From Phycisphaeraceae bacterium (GTDB taxonomy: Bacteria; Planctomycetota; Phycisphaerae; Phycisphaerales; SM1A02), in NCBI GenBank assembly GCA_004213555.1, contig SHAP01000003.1:185443-249442 (forward strand): 64,000 nucleotides of DNA, read 5' to 3'. Made by a program: the position numbers and the translations under genes. Of the stretch, positions 50,450 through 58,628 are shown piece after piece (position 1 is the stretch's first letter; each line of letters starts with the position of its first letter). Below the pieces are notes generated by a model. The model saw only the letters and a program-made list of their open reading frames with translations, did not search any database and was not told where the DNA came from.

Positions 50450-50665
50450 ATGAGCGGTTTGCTTCCTGGACTGGCACAATTGGCGGCGGCTGGGCTCGTG
50501 AAAGCGGGGCTGGGCAAACGTCCTGAACAACTTTCCAAAGCAAAGCAGCCCCGACGTCCCAGGGACACCACCAGCATTCCAACCCCGACAGAGAAAATTG
50601 AACCCTCGAGTGATGTGCCCCAAAAGCAATCACGGCCCGGGAGTCAAATTGATCTGACGGCGTAA
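50450..50665 (+). CDS. Small hypothetical protein (71 aa) upstream of metG
   Basis: The 71-residue frame lies 15 bases after the previous gene and ends 30 bases before metG. The first half is a short amphipathic helix (GLLPGLAQLAAAGLVKAGLG) and the rest is Pro/Lys-rich and probably disordered. No ribosome site is obvious; support is only position and length. Confidence 0.4.
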   Translation: MSGLLPGLAQLAAAGLVKAGLGKRPEQLSKAKQPRRPRDTTSIPTPTEKIEPSSDVPQKQSRPGSQIDLTA

Positions 50666-50679
50666 GCCATCTGCCAGAG

Positions 50680-50685
50680 TACACT
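50680..50685 (+). promoter_or_regulatory. Possible -10 hexamer TACACT upstream of metG
   Basis: TACACT is nine bases before the metG start codon, in the 29-base gap after a small hypothetical gene. No -35 box is clear. It is the third TACACT seen directly before a start in this window. Confidence 0.3.
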
Positions 50686-50694
50686 CGTCGATCC

Positions 50695-52275
50695 ATGAGC
50701 AAATCACGCTGCATCACAACCCCTATTTATTACGTGAACGACCGGCCCCACATTGGGCATGTGTACACCACCACCTTGTGTGACGCTTGGGCACGAGCCA
50801 TGCGTCTTTCCGGTGATGAAGTGTTCTTTCTGACGGGAACCGATGAGCACGGCGTCAAAGTTGAGCAATCCGCGCGCGACAAGGGGTTGGACCCGCAGGC
50901 GCTCGCCGATCTCAACAGCGCTGAATTCCGCAAGGCCATGGAACTTTTCGATTTGACCAACGATGAGTTCATTCGCACCACCGACCCTGATCACATTCGC
51001 CAAGTTCAACTCTTCGTCAAAAAGTTGATGGATCGCGGTGATATTTACCTTGGCGAATTCGAAGGCTGGTACGACCGGGGGCAAGAAGAGTACATCACCG
51101 AAAATCGAGCCCGTGAACTTGACTACAAAAGTCCCATCAGTGGCAAACCGCTCGAACGGGAAAAACAGTCGAACTACTACTTTCGGCTCAGCGCGTACCA
51201 GGATCGACTGGAAAAGTTGTTTGCCGATCAACCAAACTTTGTTCGACCCGAAGCCCGACGCAACGAGGTGCTGGGGCGAATCCGAGAGGGTCTTCAAGAC
51301 GTTCCCGTCAGTCGGACCAACTTTTCTTGGGGTATTCCGATGCCTGAAGACGAAGAGCATGTGATTTACGTTTGGATCGACGCGCTCTTCAACTATGCCA
51401 CCGCCCTTGGTTTGGCAGAAGCAAACAGTGAACGCTACGCAGCCCGTGGGCACTTTTGGCCCGCCGACTTGCATGTCATTGGCAAAGAAATCCTGTGGTT
51501 CCACGCCGTCATTTGGCCGGCCATGCTGATAGCGCTTGATCTTCCTTTGCCGGGAGGCATCCACGCCCATGCCTTCTGGATCAGTGAAGGGCAAAAGATG
51601 AGCAAGAGTCTGGGGAACTTCGTAGATCTGCCCACCATCGAAAAAACAATTGGCCACTATGGACGCGATGCATGGCGCTGGTATCTGCTGACCCAAGGTC
51701 CACTGGGAGGTCAAGATGCCGACTTTCAACGGGAAAAGTTCTTCGAAACCTACAGCGCCGATTTGGTGAACACCTTTGGGAACTGTGCCAGTCGAACCAC
51801 GGCGATGACGATGAAGTATTTCGATGGCGAAGTTCCCGCGATGACCGACGGCGGTCGAGACTCGATGGCCGATCGCGACTGGCCCACCCTGACCGCCACA
51901 GCCACCGAGAGGTGGCAGGCGGCCATCAACCGCTTCGATTTGGACGATGCGGCGGAAGCGGCCATCAGCCTGGTCCGAGAGGTCGATGCCTTCATCAACG
52001 ACACCGAGCCGTTCCGAATCGCCAAAGACGAAAGCCGTCGTGAAGAACTGGCCGGCATTTTGGGTCGATGCTTAGAAGCCGTACGCATCGCAGCCACCCT
52101 GTTGCACCCCTTCCTCCCGGATGGCTCGCAAAGATGCTGGGAAGCGTTGGGCCAAACGGTTGACCCCGAATTTGATGAACTGGACCAACTGGCCGCTTGG
52201 GGAGGACTCACGCCGGGCACCAAAGTGCAAAAGGTTGCCCTCTATCCCCGAGTTGAACCGTTGGTTGCAGAGTAG
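50695..52275 (+). CDS. metG: Methionine-tRNA ligase
   Basis: MetRS charges tRNA-Met and initiator tRNA. The 526-residue product has the HIGH motif (RPHIGHVYTT), the DEHGVK and WIDALFNYATAL regions, and the KMSKS loop (GQKMSKSLGNFVD). The connective peptide lacks the zinc-cysteine pattern of E. coli MetG, and there is no C-terminal tRNA-binding domain, so it is of the short type (as in Bacillus-like MetS). It is the last of a plus-strand run, before comEC. Confidence 0.95.
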   Translation: MSKSRCITTPIYYVNDRPHIGHVYTTTLCDAWARAMRLSGDEVFFLTGTDEHGVKVEQSARDKGLDPQALADLNSAEFRKAMELFDLTNDEFIRTTDPDHIRQVQLFVKKLMDRGDIYLGEFEGWYDRGQEEYITENRARELDYKSPISGKPLEREKQSNYYFRLSAYQDRLEKLFADQPNFVRPEARRNEVLGRIREGLQDVPVSRTNFSWGIPMPEDEEHVIYVWIDALFNYATALGLAEANSERYAARGHFWPADLHVIGKEILWFHAVIWPAMLIALDLPLPGGIHAHAFWISEGQKMSKSLGNFVDLPTIEKTIGHYGRDAWRWYLLTQGPLGGQDADFQREKFFETYSADLVNTFGNCASRTTAMTMKYFDGEVPAMTDGGRDSMADRDWPTLTATATERWQAAINRFDLDDAAEAAISLVREVDAFINDTEPFRIAKDESRREELAGILGRCLEAVRIAATLLHPFLPDGSQRCWEALGQTVDPEFDELDQLAAWGGLTPGTKVQKVALYPRVEPLVAE

Positions 52276-52336
52276 TTGCACGAAGAATTCTTCCGGCACA
52301 TTTTGAACCCACCTCGTCTTCGGAGACACTGGGCTC

Positions 52337-54673
52337 ATGGGGGAGGCAACAAAAAAGAGGCCGCTGGTCTGGCCATGCTTTGTCCTCGTTTTGCTCAGCA
52401 GCAGCATGCATGTGCTTGGCCCACCTCCAATATCTGCGAACAGCATTGGCCTCCTCGGGCTGCTTTTGTTGGCTTGGGGATGGAAACATCGCCCCGGCCT
52501 CGCTCGTTCCACTTGTTTGGGGCTGTGTGCGCTGTGCGCCACGTTCTGGATCCAAGCGCCGTCCCCACTCTCGCATGGGCCGAGTGATCTACACCGGAGC
52601 ACGCTCTCCGGGACCGTGGTCGCGGTCGAGACCAAACCTCGGATCCCGGAATGGCAGCGTGACCCCAGACGCCCTCCACCCTCACGCTGGATGCAACTTC
52701 GGACCAAAAGTGGCGTTCAAAAGGTTTTGCTGCCCCATCAGGGCTTCACAACGGTTGGGGCCGGAGACAAAGTGATATGTGCCGTCACCTGGCTTCCCGC
52801 TCGACCACCGGTTTGGGCTGGCGGAACCGCGAAAGACACCCAAGGTGTTGCGGTCCTTCGAAATTGGAAGGATGTCATTGTTGATTCCATGCCGATCCCT
52901 GAGGGCATATCTCCATGGTCAGTGATCAAGACATCCCATCAGGAGCGTGTCGCCGAGAGCATCAAGCGTATTTCTGGTTCGTCGAACACCTCGACAGATT
53001 GGCTGAACGCGTTGGTTCTCGGAGACAACAAGGGGGAAAGCCTTGAAGCGTGGCGTGGAATTGGGCTCGGCCACATGGCCGCAATCTCCGGAATGCATGT
53101 CAGCATGTTGATTTTTGCCGGCCTCATACCACTCCGACTGATGGGCATGTCCATGGCTTGGCAAGCAATCGTGAGTTTGGTTGTGGTTGCGGTGCTCTTG
53201 TTGACGGTGCCATGGAAAGCACCTGTCCTGAGGGCAAGTCTTCAGGCCATCCTGATGGTGCCAATGTTTCTGGGAGCCGGCCGGTGGTTCTTTCTTGGAA
53301 CACTGGCTGGGGTGGCCGGCTTCCTGTTGGTCGGAAACGCACAACATGTGTCAAGCATTGGGTTCCAATGTTCTTTCGTGGCGACGGCTGCTCTTGGTTT
53401 GGCCATGCCCCGACTGGAAAGACGCCCTTTTGACGACTGGCCACGTCGCATTTCGCGCGTGGTGCTGGTGATGTGTTCCCCTTGGTTGGCAGTTCTCCCC
53501 TTGAGTGCTTACCACTTCGGAGTCATTCATCCTTATGGCGCGGTGCTGACTGTGCTTGCATCTCCGATCCTTTCTTTGATCTTGCCGATCCTGTGGTTGA
53601 CTGTCTTTCTTGGCCTTGGCTTTCCTGAGCTCGCAGCGGTGCTGGGTCTGATTGTGTCACCGATACTGATGACATTGCAGTGGTTGCTTGAAACGCTTTC
53701 CACGTTGCCATTCGTTCAAATCACCACCAATATCTTTCGACCTGATGCGGCAATCACCACCGCCCTGGTCACCGTCGGATTGTTGTGCCTGATTGGTGGT
53801 CGAATCAAATGGTCGATTTCTGCAGTGGTCTTTGGTCTTTTGTGCTCGCCCGACATGAGACCCAATGCGATCGAGCAAAGTGAATTTCGTTGGGACGTCC
53901 TTTCCGTTGGCAATGGTTCGGCCCATCTCCTGCAGTTGGGGTCGAAGGCTTGGCTGATCGATGCTGGAAGTTCGGGCGATCTTCAAGTTTCCCGTCGATG
54001 CATTCTTCCAGCTCTCCGCAACCAGAACATTCGAACGCTTGAAGGCATTGTTTGTACGCATGCCGACTTGGATCACATCGCCGGTGTGGTGCCAATCTTG
54101 CAGGCCATACCCGTAGGAACACTTCGTATTCCACCTCTCATGCTCCAAGAAGCACTGGATCACCCCACGTCCCCGAGCCACACGCTGCTTGCCACTGCGG
54201 CGGAGATGGATGTACCGGTGGTTGTCACTGCAGGCGGGGATGAATGGATCTTTGAATCTTCAACTTTCAAATCGCTGTGGCCACCAAAAAATCTTGTGTC
54301 CCGAGATCGAAACCATGCTTCGCTTGCTTTGGAAATCGTTGTTCATGGTCGACGATTCCGATTGTCTGGTGATGCAGACTCCAAATCGATGATTTCTGAA
54401 ATCGAAAATGAACCCTCGGCCGATGTTTTTGAACTGCCGCACCATGGGGCCCGTTGCCGGGGGCTTGCCACCATCCTTCAAAAAAGGCCGCCAAGGTTGC
54501 TGCTGCAGTCCAGCAGCCGGCGGCGGGCCCAGAAAGGCCTTTGGCACACGTGGTCGGGTTCGCCGCATTTGGCGACAGGATTGCACGGTGGCATCTGTAT
54601 TCGGGTCGATTCCAGTGGATACATGACAGCGGCGGCCCAGAATCGCTTCTACACCTGGCCCCCTGACCCATAA
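52337..54673 (+). CDS. comEC: ComEC/Rec2 family DNA uptake channel protein
   Basis: ComEC transports single-stranded DNA across the inner membrane in natural transformation. The 778-residue product has an N-terminal domain, a competence membrane domain (GIGLGHMAAISGMHVSMLIFAGL, a ComEC signature) with about ten helices, and a C-terminal metallo-beta-lactamase domain with CTHADLDHIAG, typical HxxxDH motif, which may degrade the non-transforming strand. Domain order and length fit the family. Competence genes other than this are not visible nearby. Confidence 0.9.
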   Translation: MGEATKKRPLVWPCFVLVLLSSSMHVLGPPPISANSIGLLGLLLLAWGWKHRPGLARSTCLGLCALCATFWIQAPSPLSHGPSDLHRSTLSGTVVAVETKPRIPEWQRDPRRPPPSRWMQLRTKSGVQKVLLPHQGFTTVGAGDKVICAVTWLPARPPVWAGGTAKDTQGVAVLRNWKDVIVDSMPIPEGISPWSVIKTSHQERVAESIKRISGSSNTSTDWLNALVLGDNKGESLEAWRGIGLGHMAAISGMHVSMLIFAGLIPLRLMGMSMAWQAIVSLVVVAVLLLTVPWKAPVLRASLQAILMVPMFLGAGRWFFLGTLAGVAGFLLVGNAQHVSSIGFQCSFVATAALGLAMPRLERRPFDDWPRRISRVVLVMCSPWLAVLPLSAYHFGVIHPYGAVLTVLASPILSLILPILWLTVFLGLGFPELAAVLGLIVSPILMTLQWLLETLSTLPFVQITTNIFRPDAAITTALVTVGLLCLIGGRIKWSISAVVFGLLCSPDMRPNAIEQSEFRWDVLSVGNGSAHLLQLGSKAWLIDAGSSGDLQVSRRCILPALRNQNIRTLEGIVCTHADLDHIAGVVPILQAIPVGTLRIPPLMLQEALDHPTSPSHTLLATAAEMDVPVVVTAGGDEWIFESSTFKSLWPPKNLVSRDRNHASLALEIVVHGRRFRLSGDADSKSMISEIENEPSADVFELPHHGARCRGLATILQKRPPRLLLQSSSRRRAQKGLWHTWSGSPHLATGLHGGICIRVDSSGYMTAAAQNRFYTWPPDP

Positions 54674-54724
54674 GATGAACCCACAGGACTATGGATCCAT
54701 CCGGAACCAGAACGGAGCTGAACC

Positions 54725-55930
54725 ATGATTTCTTCTTTGATCTTGAGCTCTTTGTTTGCTCTTACGGCCGACTCCAAGGCCAATGCACACAGTGAACCCA
54801 CCGCGCTCCCTTCTGTTCGATTGGAACCGGCATTCGCGTCGCTTGACTTTCAACGTCCAGTGCAAATCACCCATGCGGGGGACGGGTCGGATCGACTGTT
54901 CGTGGTGGAACAGCCCGGCCGAGTGATGGTCTTTCCGAATTCACCTGATGTGAAGAAAGCAGAAGTCTTCATTGACTTGACCGATCCCGTCAATGACGCC
55001 ACCAACGAGGAAGGTCTCCTCTCTGTTGCCTTCCACCCCAACTACAAAGAGAACGGCCGGTTCTTCGTGTACTACTCCGCTGGCGATCCCCGGCGGAGCG
55101 TGATTGCCGAAGGCAAAGCCAGCGAAGACAATCCCAACCGTGCCCGCCCTGGTTTGCAGGTGGTGCTGGAACAACCCCAGCCCGCGTGGAACCACAACGG
55201 ATCCACCCTGCTCTTCGGTCCTGATGGCATGCTGTATGCGTCGTTTGGAGATGGTGGGGCCGCGGGCGATCCTTGGAACAACGCCCAAGACACCACAAAC
55301 CTTCTGGGCTCGGTCATTCGAATTGATGTCGACAACAAAGAGGCTGGCCGTGGGTACAGCATCCCGGCCGACAATCCCATCACCATGGAGCAGCACCGTC
55401 AAAATCCCAAACTGCGACGGGAACTGTGGGCTTGGGGCCTACGCAACGTGTGGCGTATGAGCTTTGACCGCACCACCGGCGAACTGTGGGCGGGAGACGT
55501 TGGTCAAAACAAATGGGAAGAGGTCAGCATTCTTCGCAAAGGTGGCAACTACGGCTGGAAGGTGCGCGAAGGGGCCCATCGATTTGGACGGAACAGCACA
55601 AAAAATACCGAAGCATTCGTTGAGCCTGTCTTTGAATACAACCACAAGAAAGGCCTTTCTATTACAGGTGGCCACGTCTACCGCGGGCCTCAATCGGCCC
55701 TGCAAGGTCTGTACATGTGCGGCGACTACGTCACACGACGACTCTGGATCATGCGCCCGAACGGTATGAACCCGGTTGAGGATGTGCGTGAATTCGACCT
55801 CGGAAGAGATGGAGCTTTCGTGGCGTCTTTCGGAGAGGACGAAGCGGGCGAAATGTACATCTGCGATCACGTCCGTGCGAACCCTGGCTCAGGCGTTCGT
55901 GGTCGGATTCTCAAGGTCGTTGGCCGCTGA
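54725..55930 (+). CDS. PQQ-dependent sugar dehydrogenase-like protein (glucose/sorbosone type)
   Basis: The 401-residue product begins with a signal peptide (MISSLILSSLFALTADSKA), followed by a six-bladed beta-propeller: ITHAGDGSDRLFVVEQPGRVMVF, EEGLLSVAFHPNYKENGRFFVYYS, HNGSTLLFGPDGMLYASFGDGG, ELWAWGLRNVWRMSFDRTTGELWAGDVGQNKWEEVSIL, and SITGGHVYRGP. These motifs match soluble aldose dehydrogenases that use PQQ. The usual cofactor-binding His and Arg are plausible (HNGS, GLRNVWR), substrate is unknown. Convergent with the next gene, overlapping by 42 bases. Confidence 0.88.
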   Translation: MISSLILSSLFALTADSKANAHSEPTALPSVRLEPAFASLDFQRPVQITHAGDGSDRLFVVEQPGRVMVFPNSPDVKKAEVFIDLTDPVNDATNEEGLLSVAFHPNYKENGRFFVYYSAGDPRRSVIAEGKASEDNPNRARPGLQVVLEQPQPAWNHNGSTLLFGPDGMLYASFGDGGAAGDPWNNAQDTTNLLGSVIRIDVDNKEAGRGYSIPADNPITMEQHRQNPKLRRELWAWGLRNVWRMSFDRTTGELWAGDVGQNKWEEVSILRKGGNYGWKVREGAHRFGRNSTKNTEAFVEPVFEYNHKKGLSITGGHVYRGPQSALQGLYMCGDYVTRRLWIMRPNGMNPVEDVREFDLGRDGAFVASFGEDEAGEMYICDHVRANPGSGVRGRILKVVGR

Positions 55931-56671
55931 GCCAGCATCACACATGGGTTGATAAATCCCGCGTGCTTTCGCGCGACGAACTTCTGCTTCGGAAAGAGCA
56001 ATCCCACACTCTGGACAACGGTTTCCGACCGTTGGACTTTGCTCGTGCCCGCACCAAAGACATGGGAAGGCCGTCTGACCCATCACCCCGGACGTGATCG
56101 CACAAACAATGAACATCAACATGCCCCAAACCAACAAGTGGACCGAGACAACAATTGTTGGCAGCAACACGTAAAGCAAAATTTCGGCCGGAGCGAGACC
56201 CACGGTCGTATCTTCAAGGAGCCCTTGTGCAGGAATCGCAATCACGGCCACCACAAGCAGAACGATGAGGGCATCAATAACCATAAAAAACAACCAAGAC
56301 ACCACACGAATGCCCACGACAATCTTCAATGCCCGGCGAAAATACGCTTGCACCATCAACCGGCGCCACCAAGTGTTGGTCTGCACGCGAAACATGAACC
56401 AGACCAGGAGCAGGCTGGGCACCCCCGCGACCAGTACGGTCAATGCGAGTTGGAGCCATTTCCCCGCCCGGCGACCGGATTCGAGCGGATCCATCGACAA
56501 GAGGTCACCAAACTCCAAGGCGATGTACGCAACGCCCATCACCAAACTTGGCAGCGCGAAAATCAAATACACACCGACTGCTTTGGCGAAGCGACGGGTG
56601 GTCGAACCAACAATCTGAATCGCACGCTCACGATCTTCGCGGTGGAGTGGCAGTGCATCTTCGCCCGTCAT
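55889..56671 (-). CDS. Polytopic membrane protein with C-terminal zinc ribbon
   Basis: The 260-residue product has five or six hydrophobic segments (AVGVYLIFALPSLVMGVAYIAL, LQLALTVLVAGVPSLLLVWFM, VSWLFFMVIDALIVLLVVAVIAI, EILLYVLLPTIVVSVHLLVWGMLMFIVCAI) and a C-terminal zinc-ribbon-like motif (CLWCGHEQ...NRCPECGIALS). No family can be named. The gene overlaps its upstream neighbour, the VKOR fusion (stop at 56668), by four bases (ATGA), and its end overlaps the dehydrogenase gene by 42 bases. Confidence 0.7.
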   Translation of the reverse strand: MTGEDALPLHREDRERAIQIVGSTTRRFAKAVGVYLIFALPSLVMGVAYIALEFGDLLSMDPLESGRRAGKWLQLALTVLVAGVPSLLLVWFMFRVQTNTWWRRLMVQAYFRRALKIVVGIRVVSWLFFMVIDALIVLLVVAVIAIPAQGLLEDTTVGLAPAEILLYVLLPTIVVSVHLLVWGMLMFIVCAITSGVMGQTAFPCLWCGHEQSPTVGNRCPECGIALSEAEVRRAKARGIYQPMCDAGSAANDLENPTTNA

Positions 56672-58581
56672 TGATCAATCATTTTCAAAATTTCGGACAA
56701 CGCATCTGCGGAAGAATTGTCGCTCATCTTGATTTGGGTCCGCGCAGCCAATCGGGTGTTGAGAATCAACACCGGGAGACCACGAACATTGAATCGTCGC
56801 AGAGCGCTCCACTGCCGGTGGGTGTTGGCCACTTCGTCCAACACTGAGGACTCTGGCCGACCCAGCAAGTCAGGCCGCGACTGCACGAACCCTTGCAAGA
56901 CCGTCATGGGCTGTGACGCCATCAGCAAGTCACGAAACAACTTTTTCGCGCCATCCATGTCGCCATCCTGACGAAGTTGACCGATGCGGATGGTGGCTTG
57001 GCCACCCCAAGCCCAGCGATCGAGTTGCGGGAAACCGGAAGCAGGATTGACGGCTTGATTGGTCGGCAGCAAACGAACTTCGAGTTGGATCCTGCCAGCA
57101 TCGGCCGCTTCCAAAAGCCGCGGCACATCGCGGCGGAAGCCGTCTTCCGCCATGTCACCAATCACGACGACTGGTTTGGCCGTCTCAGGGCCAAACCGGA
57201 GACAAGCCAGATCGGGGCCAAGATTCGGACGGGGTCCTTCCTGCCAATCGCTCACCAAACGGCCCAAGGCGGTGCTGGGGAAGTCATTTGCACTGGTCCC
57301 CTTCCCCGGTCCAGTGGCACTGATGGCATCCACGGCCCGACGCAACGCTCCGGGACGCAACACATCTTTGACTTCTTGACCGTTCAAGAAGGCCATGGGG
57401 GTGTAGTACAGACCCAAATCCACCCCTTCTCGGGCGTCCGCCTCGAACAGCTTCTTCTTGTCGGGAGGAAGCGTTCCGGTGCTGATGGCTCGCACAATGT
57501 CGGTGGCGTACTCCGTGACGCCGGCTTTGGCAAACCCTGGTCGCAGCGCGGCCGCCGAGGTGAACTTGCCATCCACACTGAACAACCAGCCCAACATGCG
57601 ATGAAACGCTTCGGGTCCGCCATACTCGCCCGCGAGCTCGGCCACCGTGGCCCCCCAACACGCGTTTGGGTGCAAATTCAAGTTCTGTTGTGCCGCCCGT
57701 TCGTTGCAGTCTTTGCAGAACAAGAAGAATTTGACCTCGACCGAAATGTCATCTCGCCCCTCAAGGATGGCTTCCAACTCACCGTGCACCCGTTTGCAGT
57801 CGGGACATTGGGGGTCGGTGAACATCACCAAGCGAATGGCAGCGTCTTCCGGTCCAAGACGCCAACGTCCTTGCAACGGCGCGGATCGAATCAACGGGCT
57901 GGATCCTGCCGTGTCGGGCCCGTTTGGCGGAGTTGTGTTCGCTTCAGGTCGAATTTTAAATTCGGACGCTGGGACCACATCTTCCACCGTGGGTGAAAGC
58001 AGGAGTTCCGCCAACAAAAGCACCGAGGTGACCCCTGCGAACGTCAATGTCATCCCCAGCATGACGGCCGGAATTTGAGGGCCCTTGCGCCCCCCCTTCA
58101 GGAGCGCAAGCGCTAAAAAAGCCAAGTTGGCGCCATGGGCGAAGGCACACCAGCGGCACAGGTATCCCTCAACCACCATCACACCAATCAAGAACAAGGA
58201 TCCCAAACCGCCCAAGAGTCCCAGCCACCGCGCTGGTCCCACCAGACGGCCCCGACCAATGGTCCAACATTGGGCCATCGCGGCAAACCATGCCATACCG
58301 ATGTGCGCGGTCGGCCAACCCACCACCGGCAAGGCAGACCAAACACTGTCTTTGGCTCGATCGCAACCGCTTCCTGCCACTTGGGCAGCGCTGCCGCCCA
58401 ACTCAACGCCACCGCCACACCCCACCACGGGAGCCTCTTGAATGTGCGACCAAGACAACACCGCACACGAGGCAAATGCCACCAACATGAGCACCATGCC
58501 AAGGGCAAGGACCCAGGCGGCAGGGGCATCGGAGCGACGAACGGATTCATGGTTGTTGGGCATGCGCAGGTTCTCCCTCAT
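56668..58581 (-). CDS. VKOR fused to a DsbA-like thioredoxin domain and a second Trx-like domain
   Basis: VKOR enzymes form disulfides using quinone. The 637-residue product has a four-helix VKOR part (about residues 20-190) with the loop cysteines (VVGCGGG and SGCDRAKDSVW) and the active CRWC in CRWCAFAHGANL. It is followed by a periplasmic DsbA-like domain with DPQCPDCKRVHGEL (CxxC, active) and a second Trx-like domain lacking the CxxC. Together it looks like a self-contained disulfide-forming machine for exported cysteine-rich proteins, many of which are encoded in this genome. The ATG at 58563 is an alternative start. Confidence 0.88.
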   Translation of the reverse strand: MRENLRMPNNHESVRRSDAPAAWVLALGMVLMLVAFASCAVLSWSHIQEAPVVGCGGGVELGGSAAQVAGSGCDRAKDSVWSALPVVGWPTAHIGMAWFAAMAQCWTIGRGRLVGPARWLGLLGGLGSLFLIGVMVVEGYLCRWCAFAHGANLAFLALALLKGGRKGPQIPAVMLGMTLTFAGVTSVLLLAELLLSPTVEDVVPASEFKIRPEANTTPPNGPDTAGSSPLIRSAPLQGRWRLGPEDAAIRLVMFTDPQCPDCKRVHGELEAILEGRDDISVEVKFFLFCKDCNERAAQQNLNLHPNACWGATVAELAGEYGGPEAFHRMLGWLFSVDGKFTSAAALRPGFAKAGVTEYATDIVRAISTGTLPPDKKKLFEADAREGVDLGLYYTPMAFLNGQEVKDVLRPGALRRAVDAISATGPGKGTSANDFPSTALGRLVSDWQEGPRPNLGPDLACLRFGPETAKPVVVIGDMAEDGFRRDVPRLLEAADAGRIQLEVRLLPTNQAVNPASGFPQLDRWAWGGQATIRIGQLRQDGDMDGAKKLFRDLLMASQPMTVLQGFVQSRPDLLGRPESSVLDEVANTHRQWSALRRFNVRGLPVLILNTRLAARTQIKMSDNSSADALSEILKMIDQ

Positions 58582-58628
58582 TCTTCCATCGGATGCGACG
58601 GGCCAACCGCCAAAGTCTTACTTCGAAC

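Noticed and set aside
50704..51729. A 341-codon minus-strand frame opposite metG
   Set aside because: metG fits its family fully on the plus strand; the antisense product shows no domain.
56977..57996. A 339-codon plus-strand frame opposite the VKOR fusion
   Set aside because: The VKOR and thioredoxin motifs are on the minus strand; this frame follows from base composition.
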